64,000 nt of DNA from contig CAYJJS010000007.1 in the NCBI GenBank assembly GCA_964370645.1, positions 3,264-67,263 on the forward strand, read 5' to 3'. Of this stretch, positions 25,312 through 33,900 are shown in pieces. The DNA comes from CAMQRS01 sp964370645. GTDB lineage: Bacteria > Bacillota_I > Bacilli_A > Erysipelotrichales > Erysipelotrichaceae. The translations under genes and the position numbers were made by a program. Below the pieces are notes generated by a model, which was not told the origin of the DNA, did no database searches, and worked only from the letters and a program-made list of their open reading frames with translations. The number at the start of each line of letters is the position of its first letter. The stretch's first letter is position 1.

Positions 25312-27711
25312 ATGTTTACAAAAGAAGAGTTTATCTGCAAGTATGAGCAAATGATGGTAGAAGAATATGGACGTTCTTTAGCGCAAGCTCATAGTAGTGA
25401 AAAATATATTGTATTAGGAAAGTTAGTTCGAAAATATGCGGGAGAACATTGGAAGGATTCGAAGGATGCATTAGCAAAAAGCGAAGGAAAACAGATGTAT
25501 TATTTCTCAATGGAGTTTTTAATGGGTCGCTTATTAACGAGTAATTTAATGAACCTACAAATATATGATATTGTGAAAGAAGGGTTACAAGAAGTCGGTA
25601 TAGATATTAATGAAATTGAAGAGTTAGAGAGTGATGCAGGACTTGGTAATGGTGGATTGGGTCGTTTGGCTGCATGTTTCCTAGATTCTTTAGCATCTTC
25701 TAATTATGCTGGGCATGGAAATTGTATCCGTTACGAGTATGGTTTTTTCAAACAAGTAATTCAAAACAAAGAACAACATGAAGTGCCTGATTTATGGCTA
25801 AAGCTAGGTAATACTTGGGAAGTACGTAAACCAAAATCTACAGTGAAGGTACATTTTGGAGGATATGTGAATCCACAAATGACAAAAGAGGGATTCATGA
25901 AAGTGGAATTAGTGAATTCCACAGTCATAAATGCTGTACCATACGATATGCCGATTGTAGGAAATGATACAAAATTAACAAACACATTACGTTTATGGCA
26001 TGCAGAACCTGCGGAAGAGTGTATGGTTGGAGATTATGGTAATTACATTAAAGAGGTACGCGATATTTGTAGCTGTTTGTATCCGGATGATTCTACACAA
26101 GAAGGGAAGTTATTGCGTATTAAACAACAATATTTCTTCGTTTGTGCAGGGATTCAATCCTTGGTTGCATCGCATTTACGTGTTTATCATACATTAGACA
26201 ATTTAGCAGATAAAGTGGCTATTCAATTGAATGATACACATCCAGTTCTTGCGATTCCAGAGTTGATGCGAATACTGATGGATGATTATGCTTATTCGTG
26301 GGAACAAGCTTGGAATATCACTACGGATTGTATGGCATATACAAACCATACTGTTTTGGCAGAAGCGTTAGAAAAATGGCCAGTAAACTATATTCGTACA
26401 CTGTTGCCTAGAATCTATATGATTATTGAGGAAATTCAAAATCGATTCTTATTTGAACTAGGTACAAGTATTGGACGTGGCGATTTAATGGAAGAATTAA
26501 AGATCGTGAAATATGATCAAATCCATATGGCGAATTTGGCAATCATTGGAAGTCACAAGGTTAACGGTGTTGCAAAGTTGCACAGTGAAATTTTAGTGGA
26601 CAGCGTATTTAGAGGGTTCCATGAAATTTATCCAGATAAAATCATAAATAAAACCAATGGAATTACGCATCGTCGCTGGTTGGCCTATTCAAATCCGCAG
26701 TTGGCTACTATGTTGAAAAGTAAAATTGGAGACAGTTGGATTAAAAATCCATCGGATTTAGAATTGTTGATGAAATATGTGGATGATAAAAAAATACAAG
26801 AAGAATTTTTGGGAGTGAAGCTTAAGAGAAAACAAATTTTAGCAGATTATATTGAAAAAGTATGTCATGTAAAAGTAGATGTGCATTCTATTTTCGATGT
26901 ACAAGCAAAGCGTTTGCACGCATATAAAAGACAGTTATTGAATGTTATGCACATCATGTATTTGTATAATAAAATTAAAAGTGATAAAACTTTCACGATG
27001 CATCCTAGAACTTTTATTTTTGCTGCAAAGGCAGCACCTTCTTATGTGTTTGCTAAGCAAGTCATTAAACTGATTAACACATTAGAGGAAAAAATAAATG
27101 AAGATCCAGAAGTGAATAAATTTATGAAAGTGGTATTTATTCCAAATTACAGTGTGAGTATTGCGGAAATTTTAATGAATGCTGCAGATGTTTCTGAACA
27201 AATTTCAACGGCTGGTAAAGAAGCGAGTGGAACTGGAAATATGAAGTTTATGATGAATGGTGCGATTACCCTTGGTACTTTGGATGGTGCAAATGTGGAA
27301 ATCGTGGCGGAAGTAGGAAATGAAAATGCTGAAATTTTTGGATTGAAAGCAGATGAAGTGGAATCATTAAAAGCTTCAAACACATACCAAGTGTGGGATT
27401 ACTACAATGCGAATGATGCGTTGAAGAAAGTAATTAATGCTTTTGTAGACAAGACGTTTGCAGATAATGATAATGAATTCAAAGCTATTTTCGATGAATT
27501 GATGTTCAAAAATGATGAGTATCTTATTTGTGCGGATTTCGATGCTTATGTAAAAGCGCAAGAAGCAGTTCAAAAACGCTATGAGGATAGCAGTGCTTGG
27601 GCTAGAATGTGTCTAGTTAATATTGCGAAGAGTGGATATTTTTCAAGTGATCGCACGATTGAAGAATATGCTAAAGAAGTGTGGAATTTAGAAAAGCAAT
27701 TCGTTGAATAA
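25312..27711 (+). CDS. glgP: Glycogen/maltodextrin phosphorylase
   Basis: The protein has 799 residues, normal for GT35. GGLGRLAACFLDSLA (about 113-127) and NDTHPVLAIPELMR (about 306-319) are conserved substrate motifs; the PLP site is EASGTGNMKFMMNG with Lys645, followed by TLGTLDGANVEI. It releases glucose-1-phosphate from alpha-1,4-glucan ends. The start is preceded by AAAGGAGA at the end of glgB, with a one-base gap, which suggests coupled translation. No N-terminal phosphorylation extension as in animal enzymes is obvious. No terminator follows before the rpmE promoter. Confidence 0.95.
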   Translation: MFTKEEFICKYEQMMVEEYGRSLAQAHSSEKYIVLGKLVRKYAGEHWKDSKDALAKSEGKQMYYFSMEFLMGRLLTSNLMNLQIYDIVKEGLQEVGIDINEIEELESDAGLGNGGLGRLAACFLDSLASSNYAGHGNCIRYEYGFFKQVIQNKEQHEVPDLWLKLGNTWEVRKPKSTVKVHFGGYVNPQMTKEGFMKVELVNSTVINAVPYDMPIVGNDTKLTNTLRLWHAEPAEECMVGDYGNYIKEVRDICSCLYPDDSTQEGKLLRIKQQYFFVCAGIQSLVASHLRVYHTLDNLADKVAIQLNDTHPVLAIPELMRILMDDYAYSWEQAWNITTDCMAYTNHTVLAEALEKWPVNYIRTLLPRIYMIIEEIQNRFLFELGTSIGRGDLMEELKIVKYDQIHMANLAIIGSHKVNGVAKLHSEILVDSVFRGFHEIYPDKIINKTNGITHRRWLAYSNPQLATMLKSKIGDSWIKNPSDLELLMKYVDDKKIQEEFLGVKLKRKQILADYIEKVCHVKVDVHSIFDVQAKRLHAYKRQLLNVMHIMYLYNKIKSDKTFTMHPRTFIFAAKAAPSYVFAKQVIKLINTLEEKINEDPEVNKFMKVVFIPNYSVSIAEILMNAADVSEQISTAGKEASGTGNMKFMMNGAITLGTLDGANVEIVAEVGNENAEIFGLKADEVESLKASNTYQVWDYYNANDALKKVINAFVDKTFADNDNEFKAIFDELMFKNDEYLICADFDAYVKAQEAVQKRYEDSSAWARMCLVNIAKSGYFSSDRTIEEYAKEVWNLEKQFVE

Positions 27712-27724
27712 TTGTAGAATATAC

Positions 27725-27753
27725 TTGCTTATTTTAAAATATTTGTTTATAAT
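27725..27753 (+). promoter_or_regulatory. Promoter of rpmE
   Basis: TTGCTT, a 17 bp spacer, then TATAAT. Transcription would start near 27760. Confidence 0.65.
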
Positions 27754-27760
27754 AGACTAG

Positions 27761-27800
27761 CACTTACTTTGAACACGCAAAGTGTTTAAGGCGGAAGGAG
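27761..27800 (+). promoter_or_regulatory. Short structured rpmE leader
   Basis: The leader can form the hairpin CTTTG/CAAAG (27767-27782) or the mutually exclusive AACAC/GTGTT (27772-27786), just before the ribosome site GGAAGGAG. L31 leaders are known in Bacillota; whether this is one is uncertain. Confidence 0.3.
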
Positions 27801-27806
27801 AAAATG

Positions 27807-28010
27807 ATGAAAAAAGGAATTCACCCAACATATAACAAAATTATTGTTAAATGTAGTACTTGTAACAACGAATTCGAAACAGGATCAACAGCTACTGAGT
27901 TGAAAATTGATACTTGTTCAAACTGTCACCCATTCTATACTGGAAGACAACGTTTCGCTGCTGCGCAAGGAAGAATTGAAAAATTCAACAAAAAATACGG
28001 AACGAAATAA
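27807..28010 (+). CDS. rpmE: 50S ribosomal protein L31, zinc-binding form
   Basis: The protein has 67 residues. It opens MKKGIHPTYNKIIVKCSTC and has the motif DTCSNCHPFYTGRQRF. The two Cys pairs (CSTC and CSNC) make this the zinc-binding (C+) type used under zinc-replete conditions. ATG 27807 is preferred over the adjacent ATG 27804 by spacing from GGAAGGAG and by the family start MKKGIHP. It is a single gene with its own promoter and terminator, next to prfA as in many Bacillota. Confidence 0.96.
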   Translation: MKKGIHPTYNKIIVKCSTCNNEFETGSTATELKIDTCSNCHPFYTGRQRFAAAQGRIEKFNKKYGTK

Positions 28011-28023
28011 GTTTAAAACAATT

Positions 28024-28048
28024 AGAAGTGAGTATTCACTTCTTTTTT
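28024..28048 (+). terminator. Intrinsic terminator after rpmE
   Basis: The stem AGAAGTGA/TCACTTCT with a GTAT loop and T-tract. Confidence 0.88.
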
Positions 28049-28080
28049 GTGTTTATTTGCATAAGAGAATGTATCGTATA

Positions 28081-28089
28081 TGTTATAAT
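28081..28089 (+). promoter_or_regulatory. Extended -10 promoter of prfA-prmC
   Basis: TGTTATAAT lies 37 bp before the prfA start; a -35 box is not clear. Confidence 0.55.
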
Positions 28090-28126
28090 GGGAATGCAAT
28101 AATGAAATGTAGTGGAGGAAAAGAAT

Positions 28127-29203
28127 ATGAGTGTAATGATTGAGCGATTAGAAACGATGAGTAATCGTTATCAAGAAATAAATGAATTGATGATGTCTTC
28201 TGATGTGTTGGGAGATCGCAAACAAATGGCGAAACTAGGTAAAGAACAGGCTTCTTTAACACAAGTTGTAGAAGCGTATGAACAATATAAGGAAATTTGC
28301 CAAGGAATTGATGATGCTAATGAGTTATTAAGTGAAAATGATCATGAAGTAAAAGAAATGGCAAAGTTAGAATTAGAAGAGTTAGAGCCAAAAAAACAAG
28401 AACTGTTGGATCGTTTAGAAATCTTACTGATTCCAAAAGATGAAGAAGATATGAATGATGCGATTATAGAGATACGTGGAGCTGCTGGTGGAGATGAAGG
28501 AAATATTTTCGCTGCTGATTTATATCGTATGTATGCAAAATGGGCAGAAGCACAGGGTTTCAAAGTTGAAGTAATTGAGATGGTGGACAATGAAGCAGGT
28601 GGGTTTGCTTTAGTTTCATTTATGGTAAAAGGGAATGGAGCTTATGGCAAGCTGAAGTTTGAAAGTGGAAGCCATCGTGTGCAACGTGTTCCAAAAACGG
28701 AATCACAAGGTAGAATTCATACTTCTACAGCTACTGTTTTAGTGGATGCGCAAATTGAGGATGATACAGATTTCACGATTGATGCTAAGGATTTAGAGAT
28801 TGATACTATGAGAGCTAGTGGTGCAGGAGGACAGCATGTTAATAAAACCGACTCAGCAGTACGTGTAACACATGTTCCAACAGGAATTAGTGTTAAGTGT
28901 CAAGATGGGAGAAGTCAACATGATAATCGTGCAACAGCTTTAATGACAATTCGTTCAAAAGTATATTCTGAAATTAAACGAAAAGAAAAAGAAGAAAAAG
29001 ATAAAGAGCGTATGTCTAAGTTAGGTAGTGGGGATCGTAGTGAAAAGATTCGTACATATAATTATCCTCAAAACCGTGTAACAGACCACAGAATTGGTCT
29101 TACTTTACAACAGTTAGATCGTATCATGGAAGGAAAGTTAGACGATGTGTTACAAGCATTGTTTGAACAAGATCAGAAAGAACGTCTAGCAGGAAACGTA
29201 TAA
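28127..29203 (+). CDS. prfA: Peptide chain release factor 1
   Basis: The protein has 358 residues. The GGQ motif that drives peptidyl-tRNA hydrolysis is in MRASGAGGQHVNKTDSAVR (about 223-241). The codon-recognition region is RVPKTESQGRIHTSTATV, with a P-x-T tripeptide (RF1 type, UAA/UAG). The N-terminal coiled coil spans about 1-95. ATG 28127 follows TGGAGGAAAAG. Its stop overlaps the prmC start (TAATG). PrmC methylates the GGQ glutamine, so the two form a functional pair. Confidence 0.96.
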   Translation: MSVMIERLETMSNRYQEINELMMSSDVLGDRKQMAKLGKEQASLTQVVEAYEQYKEICQGIDDANELLSENDHEVKEMAKLELEELEPKKQELLDRLEILLIPKDEEDMNDAIIEIRGAAGGDEGNIFAADLYRMYAKWAEAQGFKVEVIEMVDNEAGGFALVSFMVKGNGAYGKLKFESGSHRVQRVPKTESQGRIHTSTATVLVDAQIEDDTDFTIDAKDLEIDTMRASGAGGQHVNKTDSAVRVTHVPTGISVKCQDGRSQHDNRATALMTIRSKVYSEIKRKEKEEKDKERMSKLGSGDRSEKIRTYNYPQNRVTDHRIGLTLQQLDRIMEGKLDDVLQALFEQDQKERLAGNV

Positions 29204-30069
29204 TGACATATAAAGAGCTGATTAAACAAGCGCAAGCACGTTGTGAAGAAGCGGGGGTATTGGAACAAAGTGCCTTACTTTTATTGTTGGAAATAGCACA
29301 AATGCAATCTCATAATTTATACTATGAGTATGATAAAGAGGTAGATGAACAACTTTTATCTACTTATGAAGAAAAACTACAAAGATTATTGAAACATGAA
29401 CCATTGGCACATATTGTGGGGTATGAATACTTTTATGGACATACTTTCAATGTGAGTGATCAGGTATTGATTCCGCGACCGGAAACGGAGGAGTTAGTAG
29501 CCAATGTACTTGCTGATTACGATACTTATTTTGCTGGACAAGCGATTACTTTAATTGACGTAGGATGTGGTAGTGGAGCCATTGGAATTGCTTTAAAGAA
29601 AGAAGAAGAGAACTTGCAAGTTCTTGCAAGTGATATTTCTGAAGGTGCTGTAGCGGTTGCGAAGCAAAATGCGAAACAGCTAGATGCTGAAGTTACGTTT
29701 TTGTGCGGTGATATGCTACAACCATTTATCGATGAAGGTGTTAAGGTTGATATACTTGTTAGTAATCCTCCATACATTCCTCAGGATGAACAAATGGAAA
29801 GCAGTGTAGTAGATTATGAACCACATGTAGCTTTATTTGGTGGAGATGATGGTTTAAAGTTTTATCGTATGATATTTGAAAATGCTCATAAAGTAATTAA
29901 AGAGAAGAGTATATTAGCTTTTGAAATGGGCTATGATCAAAAAGAAAGAATGGAAGCTGAGGCTAGGAAATATTTTCCTAATGCAGTGTTAAAAACATAT
30001 CAAGACATAAATGGCAAAAATCGTATGTTTTTCATTTATGTGGGAATAGAGGAAAAGGAAACTGTGTAA
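29203..30069 (+). CDS. prmC: Release factor glutamine methyltransferase PrmC
   Basis: The protein has 288 residues. The SAM-binding motif is IDVGCGSGAIGIAL (about 118-131) and the catalytic NPPYIP motif that holds the target glutamine is near 188-193. The N-terminal helical domain (1-90) ends with HIVGYEYFYGHTF and PRPETEEL, typical of PrmC. It methylates the GGQ glutamine of RF1 and RF2. It is coupled to prfA by one-base overlap. Its stop codon falls in the loop of the terminator. Confidence 0.96.
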   Translation: MTYKELIKQAQARCEEAGVLEQSALLLLLEIAQMQSHNLYYEYDKEVDEQLLSTYEEKLQRLLKHEPLAHIVGYEYFYGHTFNVSDQVLIPRPETEELVANVLADYDTYFAGQAITLIDVGCGSGAIGIALKKEEENLQVLASDISEGAVAVAKQNAKQLDAEVTFLCGDMLQPFIDEGVKVDILVSNPPYIPQDEQMESSVVDYEPHVALFGGDDGLKFYRMIFENAHKVIKEKSILAFEMGYDQKERMEAEARKYFPNAVLKTYQDINGKNRMFFIYVGIEEKETV

Positions 30070-30084
30070 TCGGTTTCCTTTTGT
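30053..30084 (+). terminator. Intrinsic terminator overlapping the prmC stop codon
   Basis: A ten-bp stem AAAAGGAAAC/GTTTCCTTTT has the TAA stop in its loop. The T-tract is short and is partly used by the stem itself. Confidence 0.65.
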
Positions 30085-30154
30085 GCATAAGAGAGATCAG
30101 ATTGTCGTCCCTTTAAAATACATACGATTTTATAGAAAAAAAGATGTAAAGATG

Positions 30155-30183
30155 TTGAAAAAAGTAATAAATTTTAGTATTAT
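30155..30183 (+). promoter_or_regulatory. Promoter of the purine operon
   Basis: TTGAAA, a 17 bp spacer, then TATTAT. Transcription would begin near 30190, a few bases before the riboswitch aptamer. Confidence 0.75.
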
Positions 30184-30201
30184 GAAATAGCAAAAAGAAG
30201 C

Positions 30202-30268
30202 GTTCGTATAATTGTCGTAATTTGGTCGATGAGTCTCTACCTAGCAACCTAATTGTTAGCCTATGAAC
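30202..30268 (+). promoter_or_regulatory. Purine riboswitch aptamer, guanine/hypoxanthine type
   Basis: P1 is GTTCGTA (30202-30208) with TATGAAC (30262-30268). After P1 come TAAT, a P2 stem TTGTCG/CGATGA with loop ending TTGG, the J2/3 signature GTCTCTACC, a P3 made of GCAAC/GTTAGC with one bulged A, and the closing CCTATG. The base equivalent to position 74 of the xpt aptamer is C (30261), which specifies guanine or hypoxanthine rather than adenine. It lies just downstream of the purE-F promoter, so guanine should switch the purine operon off. P3 is slightly irregular. Confidence 0.88.
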
Positions 30269-30325
30269 TGTTTGTCATTTTTTTAATGTGCGTGCGCTCT
30301 TTTTTATTTGTAGGAGGTATGTTGA

Positions 30326-30418
30326 ATGTTAGATAAAATGAAAATGTTTGAATATGCTTCTTTAAATACTCAAAAATGCGTAGTGGGGTACGAGTGTACT
30401 TTCTGCTACGCTTTTTAA
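30326..30418 (+). CDS. Short leader ORF (30 codons) overlapping a terminator
   Basis: The ORF starts ATG-TTA-GAT and encodes 30 residues beginning MLDKMKMFEYASLNTQK, with Cys at 18, 24 and 27 near the end. A perfect TAGGAGGT ribosome site (30311-30318) is correctly spaced, a stronger signal than in many real genes nearby. Its last 14 codons run through both arms of an intrinsic terminator (30372-30416). It lies between the guanine riboswitch and purE. I do not know a homologue. It may be a leader peptide whose translation affects terminator folding, or a chance ORF. The CxFCY end is also seen in radical-SAM motifs, which I take to be chance. Confidence 0.45.
   Translation: MLDKMKMFEYASLNTQKCVVGYECTFCYAF
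30372..30416 (+). terminator. Leader terminator before purE
   Basis: GCGTAG (30378-30383) pairs with CTACGC (30406-30411), with an inner GTAC/GTAC hairpin and a TTTTT run; AAAAA before the stem can extend it. It is the best candidate expression platform of the riboswitch, though it lies about 105 nt beyond the aptamer. Confidence 0.6.
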
Positions 30419-30441
30419 TTTTCGTTAGGAGGAACAAGAAA

Positions 30442-30936
30442 ATGAGTTTAGTTAGTATCGTTATGGGAAGTAAAAGTGATTTAGAAGTAATGCAAAATTG
30501 CATGGAAATGTTACGTGAGTTTAATATTTCATATGAAGTTAGAATTTTAAGTGCACACCGCACACCAGTAGAAGCACATGACTTTGCTACTAGTTTAATC
30601 GAAAGAGGAACAAAAGTAGTGATTGCTGCTGCAGGTGCTGCTGCACACTTGGCTGGAGTTGTTGCTGGAAATACAACACTACCTGTAATTGGTGTGCCAA
30701 TGCAAACTAGTGCATTGGGAGGAATGGACTCATTGCTTTCGACAGTACAAATGCCTAAGGGAATTCCAGTAGCTACGGTTGCGATTGGAAAAGCTGGGGC
30801 AGCAAATGCAGGTATTTTAGCGGCGCAAATTATTGGTACTTTTAATGAAGAGGTAGCTAATAAATTAGTAGCGTTCAAAAAAGATATGGCAAGTAAAGTT
30901 TTAGAACAAACAGAAGTAGAAACATACGAGGGATAA
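30442..30936 (+). CDS. purE: N5-CAIR mutase / AIR carboxylase PurE
   Basis: The protein has 164 residues. VSIVMGSKSDLEVMQ, SAHRTPVEAHDFA and AAGAAAHLAGVVAGNTTLPVIGVP are the core PurE motifs forming the CAIR site. ATG 30442 follows TAGGAGGA; longer in-frame starts run into the leader terminator and are rejected. It is the first full gene of the purine operon. No purK is found in the window, so whether this is the PurK-dependent mutase or the direct carboxylase type is open. Confidence 0.95.
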   Translation: MSLVSIVMGSKSDLEVMQNCMEMLREFNISYEVRILSAHRTPVEAHDFATSLIERGTKVVIAAAGAAAHLAGVVAGNTTLPVIGVPMQTSALGGMDSLLSTVQMPKGIPVATVAIGKAGAANAGILAAQIIGTFNEEVANKLVAFKKDMASKVLEQTEVETYEG

Positions 30937-30938
30937 TT

Positions 30939-33900
30939 ATGAACACAAGAATTTATGTTAGTAAGAAGCAAGCCTTTCAGGTAGAGGCTACTTCTATGAA
31001 GCATGCCTTTACGCATAACCTTGGCATTGATAGTGTTGAAGGTGTATCGTTATACAATGTATACGATATTTTTAATGCAGATGCAGAGGATGTATCTTTG
31101 TTGAAGTCAAAAGTGTTATCTGAAGTGGTTACAGATGAGGTGTTTGATGCAGTCGATCTGAGTGGGAAAACGTTCATTGCTTATGAAAGTTTACCAGGAC
31201 AGTTTGATCAAAGAAGTGATGCAGCGCAAGAGTGTTTAATGCTGTTGAATAACAAAAAAGGTGTCATCATTAAAAGTGGGCGTATTGTTGTATTAGAAGG
31301 TAACGTAGAAATCGCAGATATTGAGAAAATTAAAAAGTTCTTGATCAATCCTGTAGAAATGCGTGAAAAAGACTTAACTATTTTAGAGAATAATGAGGAT
31401 GTTGAAATCGAGCCAGTTATAACTTTAGATGGCTTTACTCAAATGAGTGAAGAGCAAGCGAGAGAATATGTGAAAAAAGAAGGTTTAGCAATGACTTTAA
31501 ACGACTTATTACATATTCAAAACTACTTTAAAACAGAAGAACAAAGAGATCCAACGATAACTGAAATTAAAGTGTTAGATACATATTGGTCAGATCACTG
31601 TCGCCATACAACGTTTGAAACGATTTTACGCAATGTGACTTTTGAAGAAGGTACGTTCACACAAAAAATACAAGAAGCATATGAATTGTTTTTAGATTTA
31701 CATACGAAAGTAAATAAACCAGGAAAAGAAATTACATTGATGAATATGGCAACAATTGGTGGTAAATACTTGCGTAAAGAAGGGTATTTAGACGATATTG
31801 AAATTAGTGATGAAATCAATGCTTGTAGTATTGAAGTAAAGGTAGATGTGGATGGTGAACTAGTTGATTATTTGGTAATGTTTAAAAATGAAACGCACAA
31901 TCACCCAACTGAAATTGAGCCTTTTGGTGGAGCAAGTACTTGTATTGGTGGAGCTATTCGTGACCCGTTGTCAGGTAGAAGTTATGTGTATCAAGCGATG
32001 CGTATTAGTGGTGCTGCAGATATTACAAAACCAATTTCTGAGGCAATGGAAAATAAACTTCCACAAAGTATTATTTCAAAAACAGCAGCACATGGATATT
32101 CATCGTATGGAAATCAAATAGGTTTAGCGACTACATATGTGAAAGAAATATTCAATGATGGATATGTTGCAAAACGTATGGAAGTTGGAGCGGTAGTTGG
32201 TGCAGCACCAAAAGAAAATGTAATTCGTAAACAACCAGAAGCAGGAGATATTGTTGTTTTGTTAGGTGGAGCAACAGGTCGTGATGGTGTTGGTGGAGCA
32301 ACGGGATCTAGTAAAGAGCACAATGAAACAAGTTTAACAAAATGTAGTAGTGAAGTGCAAAAAGGAAATGCACCAATGGAACGTCGCTTGCAACGCTTGT
32401 TTAGAAATAAAGAGTGTACAACATTAATTAAAAAAGCAAATGATTTTGGAGCTGGAGGAGTAAGTGTAGCGATTGGTGAATTGGCAGATGGAATTCATGT
32501 AAATTTAGATGAAGTGCCAACAAAATATGCCGGATTAAATGGAACTGAACTAGCTATTTCAGAATCTCAGGAAAGAATGGCTTGTGTGATTGAAGAGAAA
32601 GATTATGAAGCATTTAAAGCATATGCATATGCAGAAAATTTGGATACGAAAATTGTTGCAAGAGTGAGTGATGATAATCGTTTAGTTATTACTTTTAAAG
32701 GACAAAAAATCGTTGATATTGCACGTTCGTTTTTAGATACGAATGGAGTGCGTATGTCACAAGATGTATTGATTAAAGATTACACAGGTGAACAAAAAAA
32801 TCCATTCGCAAAAAAAGAAATATCATTCTTGGATAATTTGAAACAAGATAATGTAGCTTCGCAACGTGGATTAGTAGAAATGTTTGATGCGAGTATTGGT
32901 AGAAGTAGTGTCTTGATGCCATATGGTGGAAAATATCAACGTAGTGAGAGTGAAGCAAGTGTACAAAAAATTCCAGTAGATGGAGTTACGAATACAGCAA
33001 CTGTAATGGCATATGGATACAATCCAGATGTAAGTATTTACTCGCCATATTTAGGAGCATCGTATTCTGTTGTTGAGGCATTAGCGAGATTAGTAGCTGT
33101 GGGGGCTAGTTATAAGCAGGCAAGATTAACAAACCAAGAATATTTTGAAAGGTTAAATCAAGATAGTGATCGTTGGGGAAAAGCAACACAGGCATTGCTT
33201 GGGTTAGTGGAGGCACAAGTGGCTTTTAAAACACCTTCTATTGGTGGAAAAGATTCAATGAGTGGAACATATAAGGATATTCATGTACCACCAACTCTAA
33301 TTACTTTTGCGATTACTACAGAAGATGTGAAAAATATCATTTCTAGTGAATTTAAACAAGCGGGTAATTATGTGTATTATGTAAAACATACACCTAATGA
33401 AGATTATTCTGTGAATTATGAAATGTGTATGCAAAATTTTGATGCAGTTAAAAATCTAGTGGATACAGGAGTGATTACTTCCGCTTCAAGTGTGAAATTT
33501 GGAGGGATTGCAGAGGCAATCGCTAAGATGAGTTTCGGTAATGAAGTTGGTGTGGATATCCAAACAAATGAGGATTTATATGCATTGAGTATTGGTAGTT
33601 TAATTGTGGAATCAACGCAAGAAGTAGATGTTGAAAACTTCATCTTGCTAGGACAAACAACACAACAAGAGCTAATAATTAATGGATGTACATATACAAT
33701 AGAAGAGGCGTTTAAGGCGAATGAAGAACGTTATGCAGATTTATACCCTACGCACGTAGAGAGTGATGAAGGTGTAATTGACACACCTACTTTTGCTTGT
33801 GACGAGTTAGTTAAAGCAAAACAAAGTGTAGAAGAAGTTTCCGTATTAATTCCTGTTTTCCCAGGAAATAACTGTGAGTATGATTGTTATAAAGCGTTTG

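Noticed and set aside
30319..30336. Five-codon ORF (ATG at 30319) as the purine leader peptide
   Set aside because: Its ATG directly touches the GGAGG site, so spacing is too short; the ATG at 30326 is properly spaced.
30261..31016. 251-codon minus-strand ORF opposite purE and the purine leader
   Set aside because: It lies antisense to the purine riboswitch and purE, has no ribosome site, and its residues mirror the purE codons.
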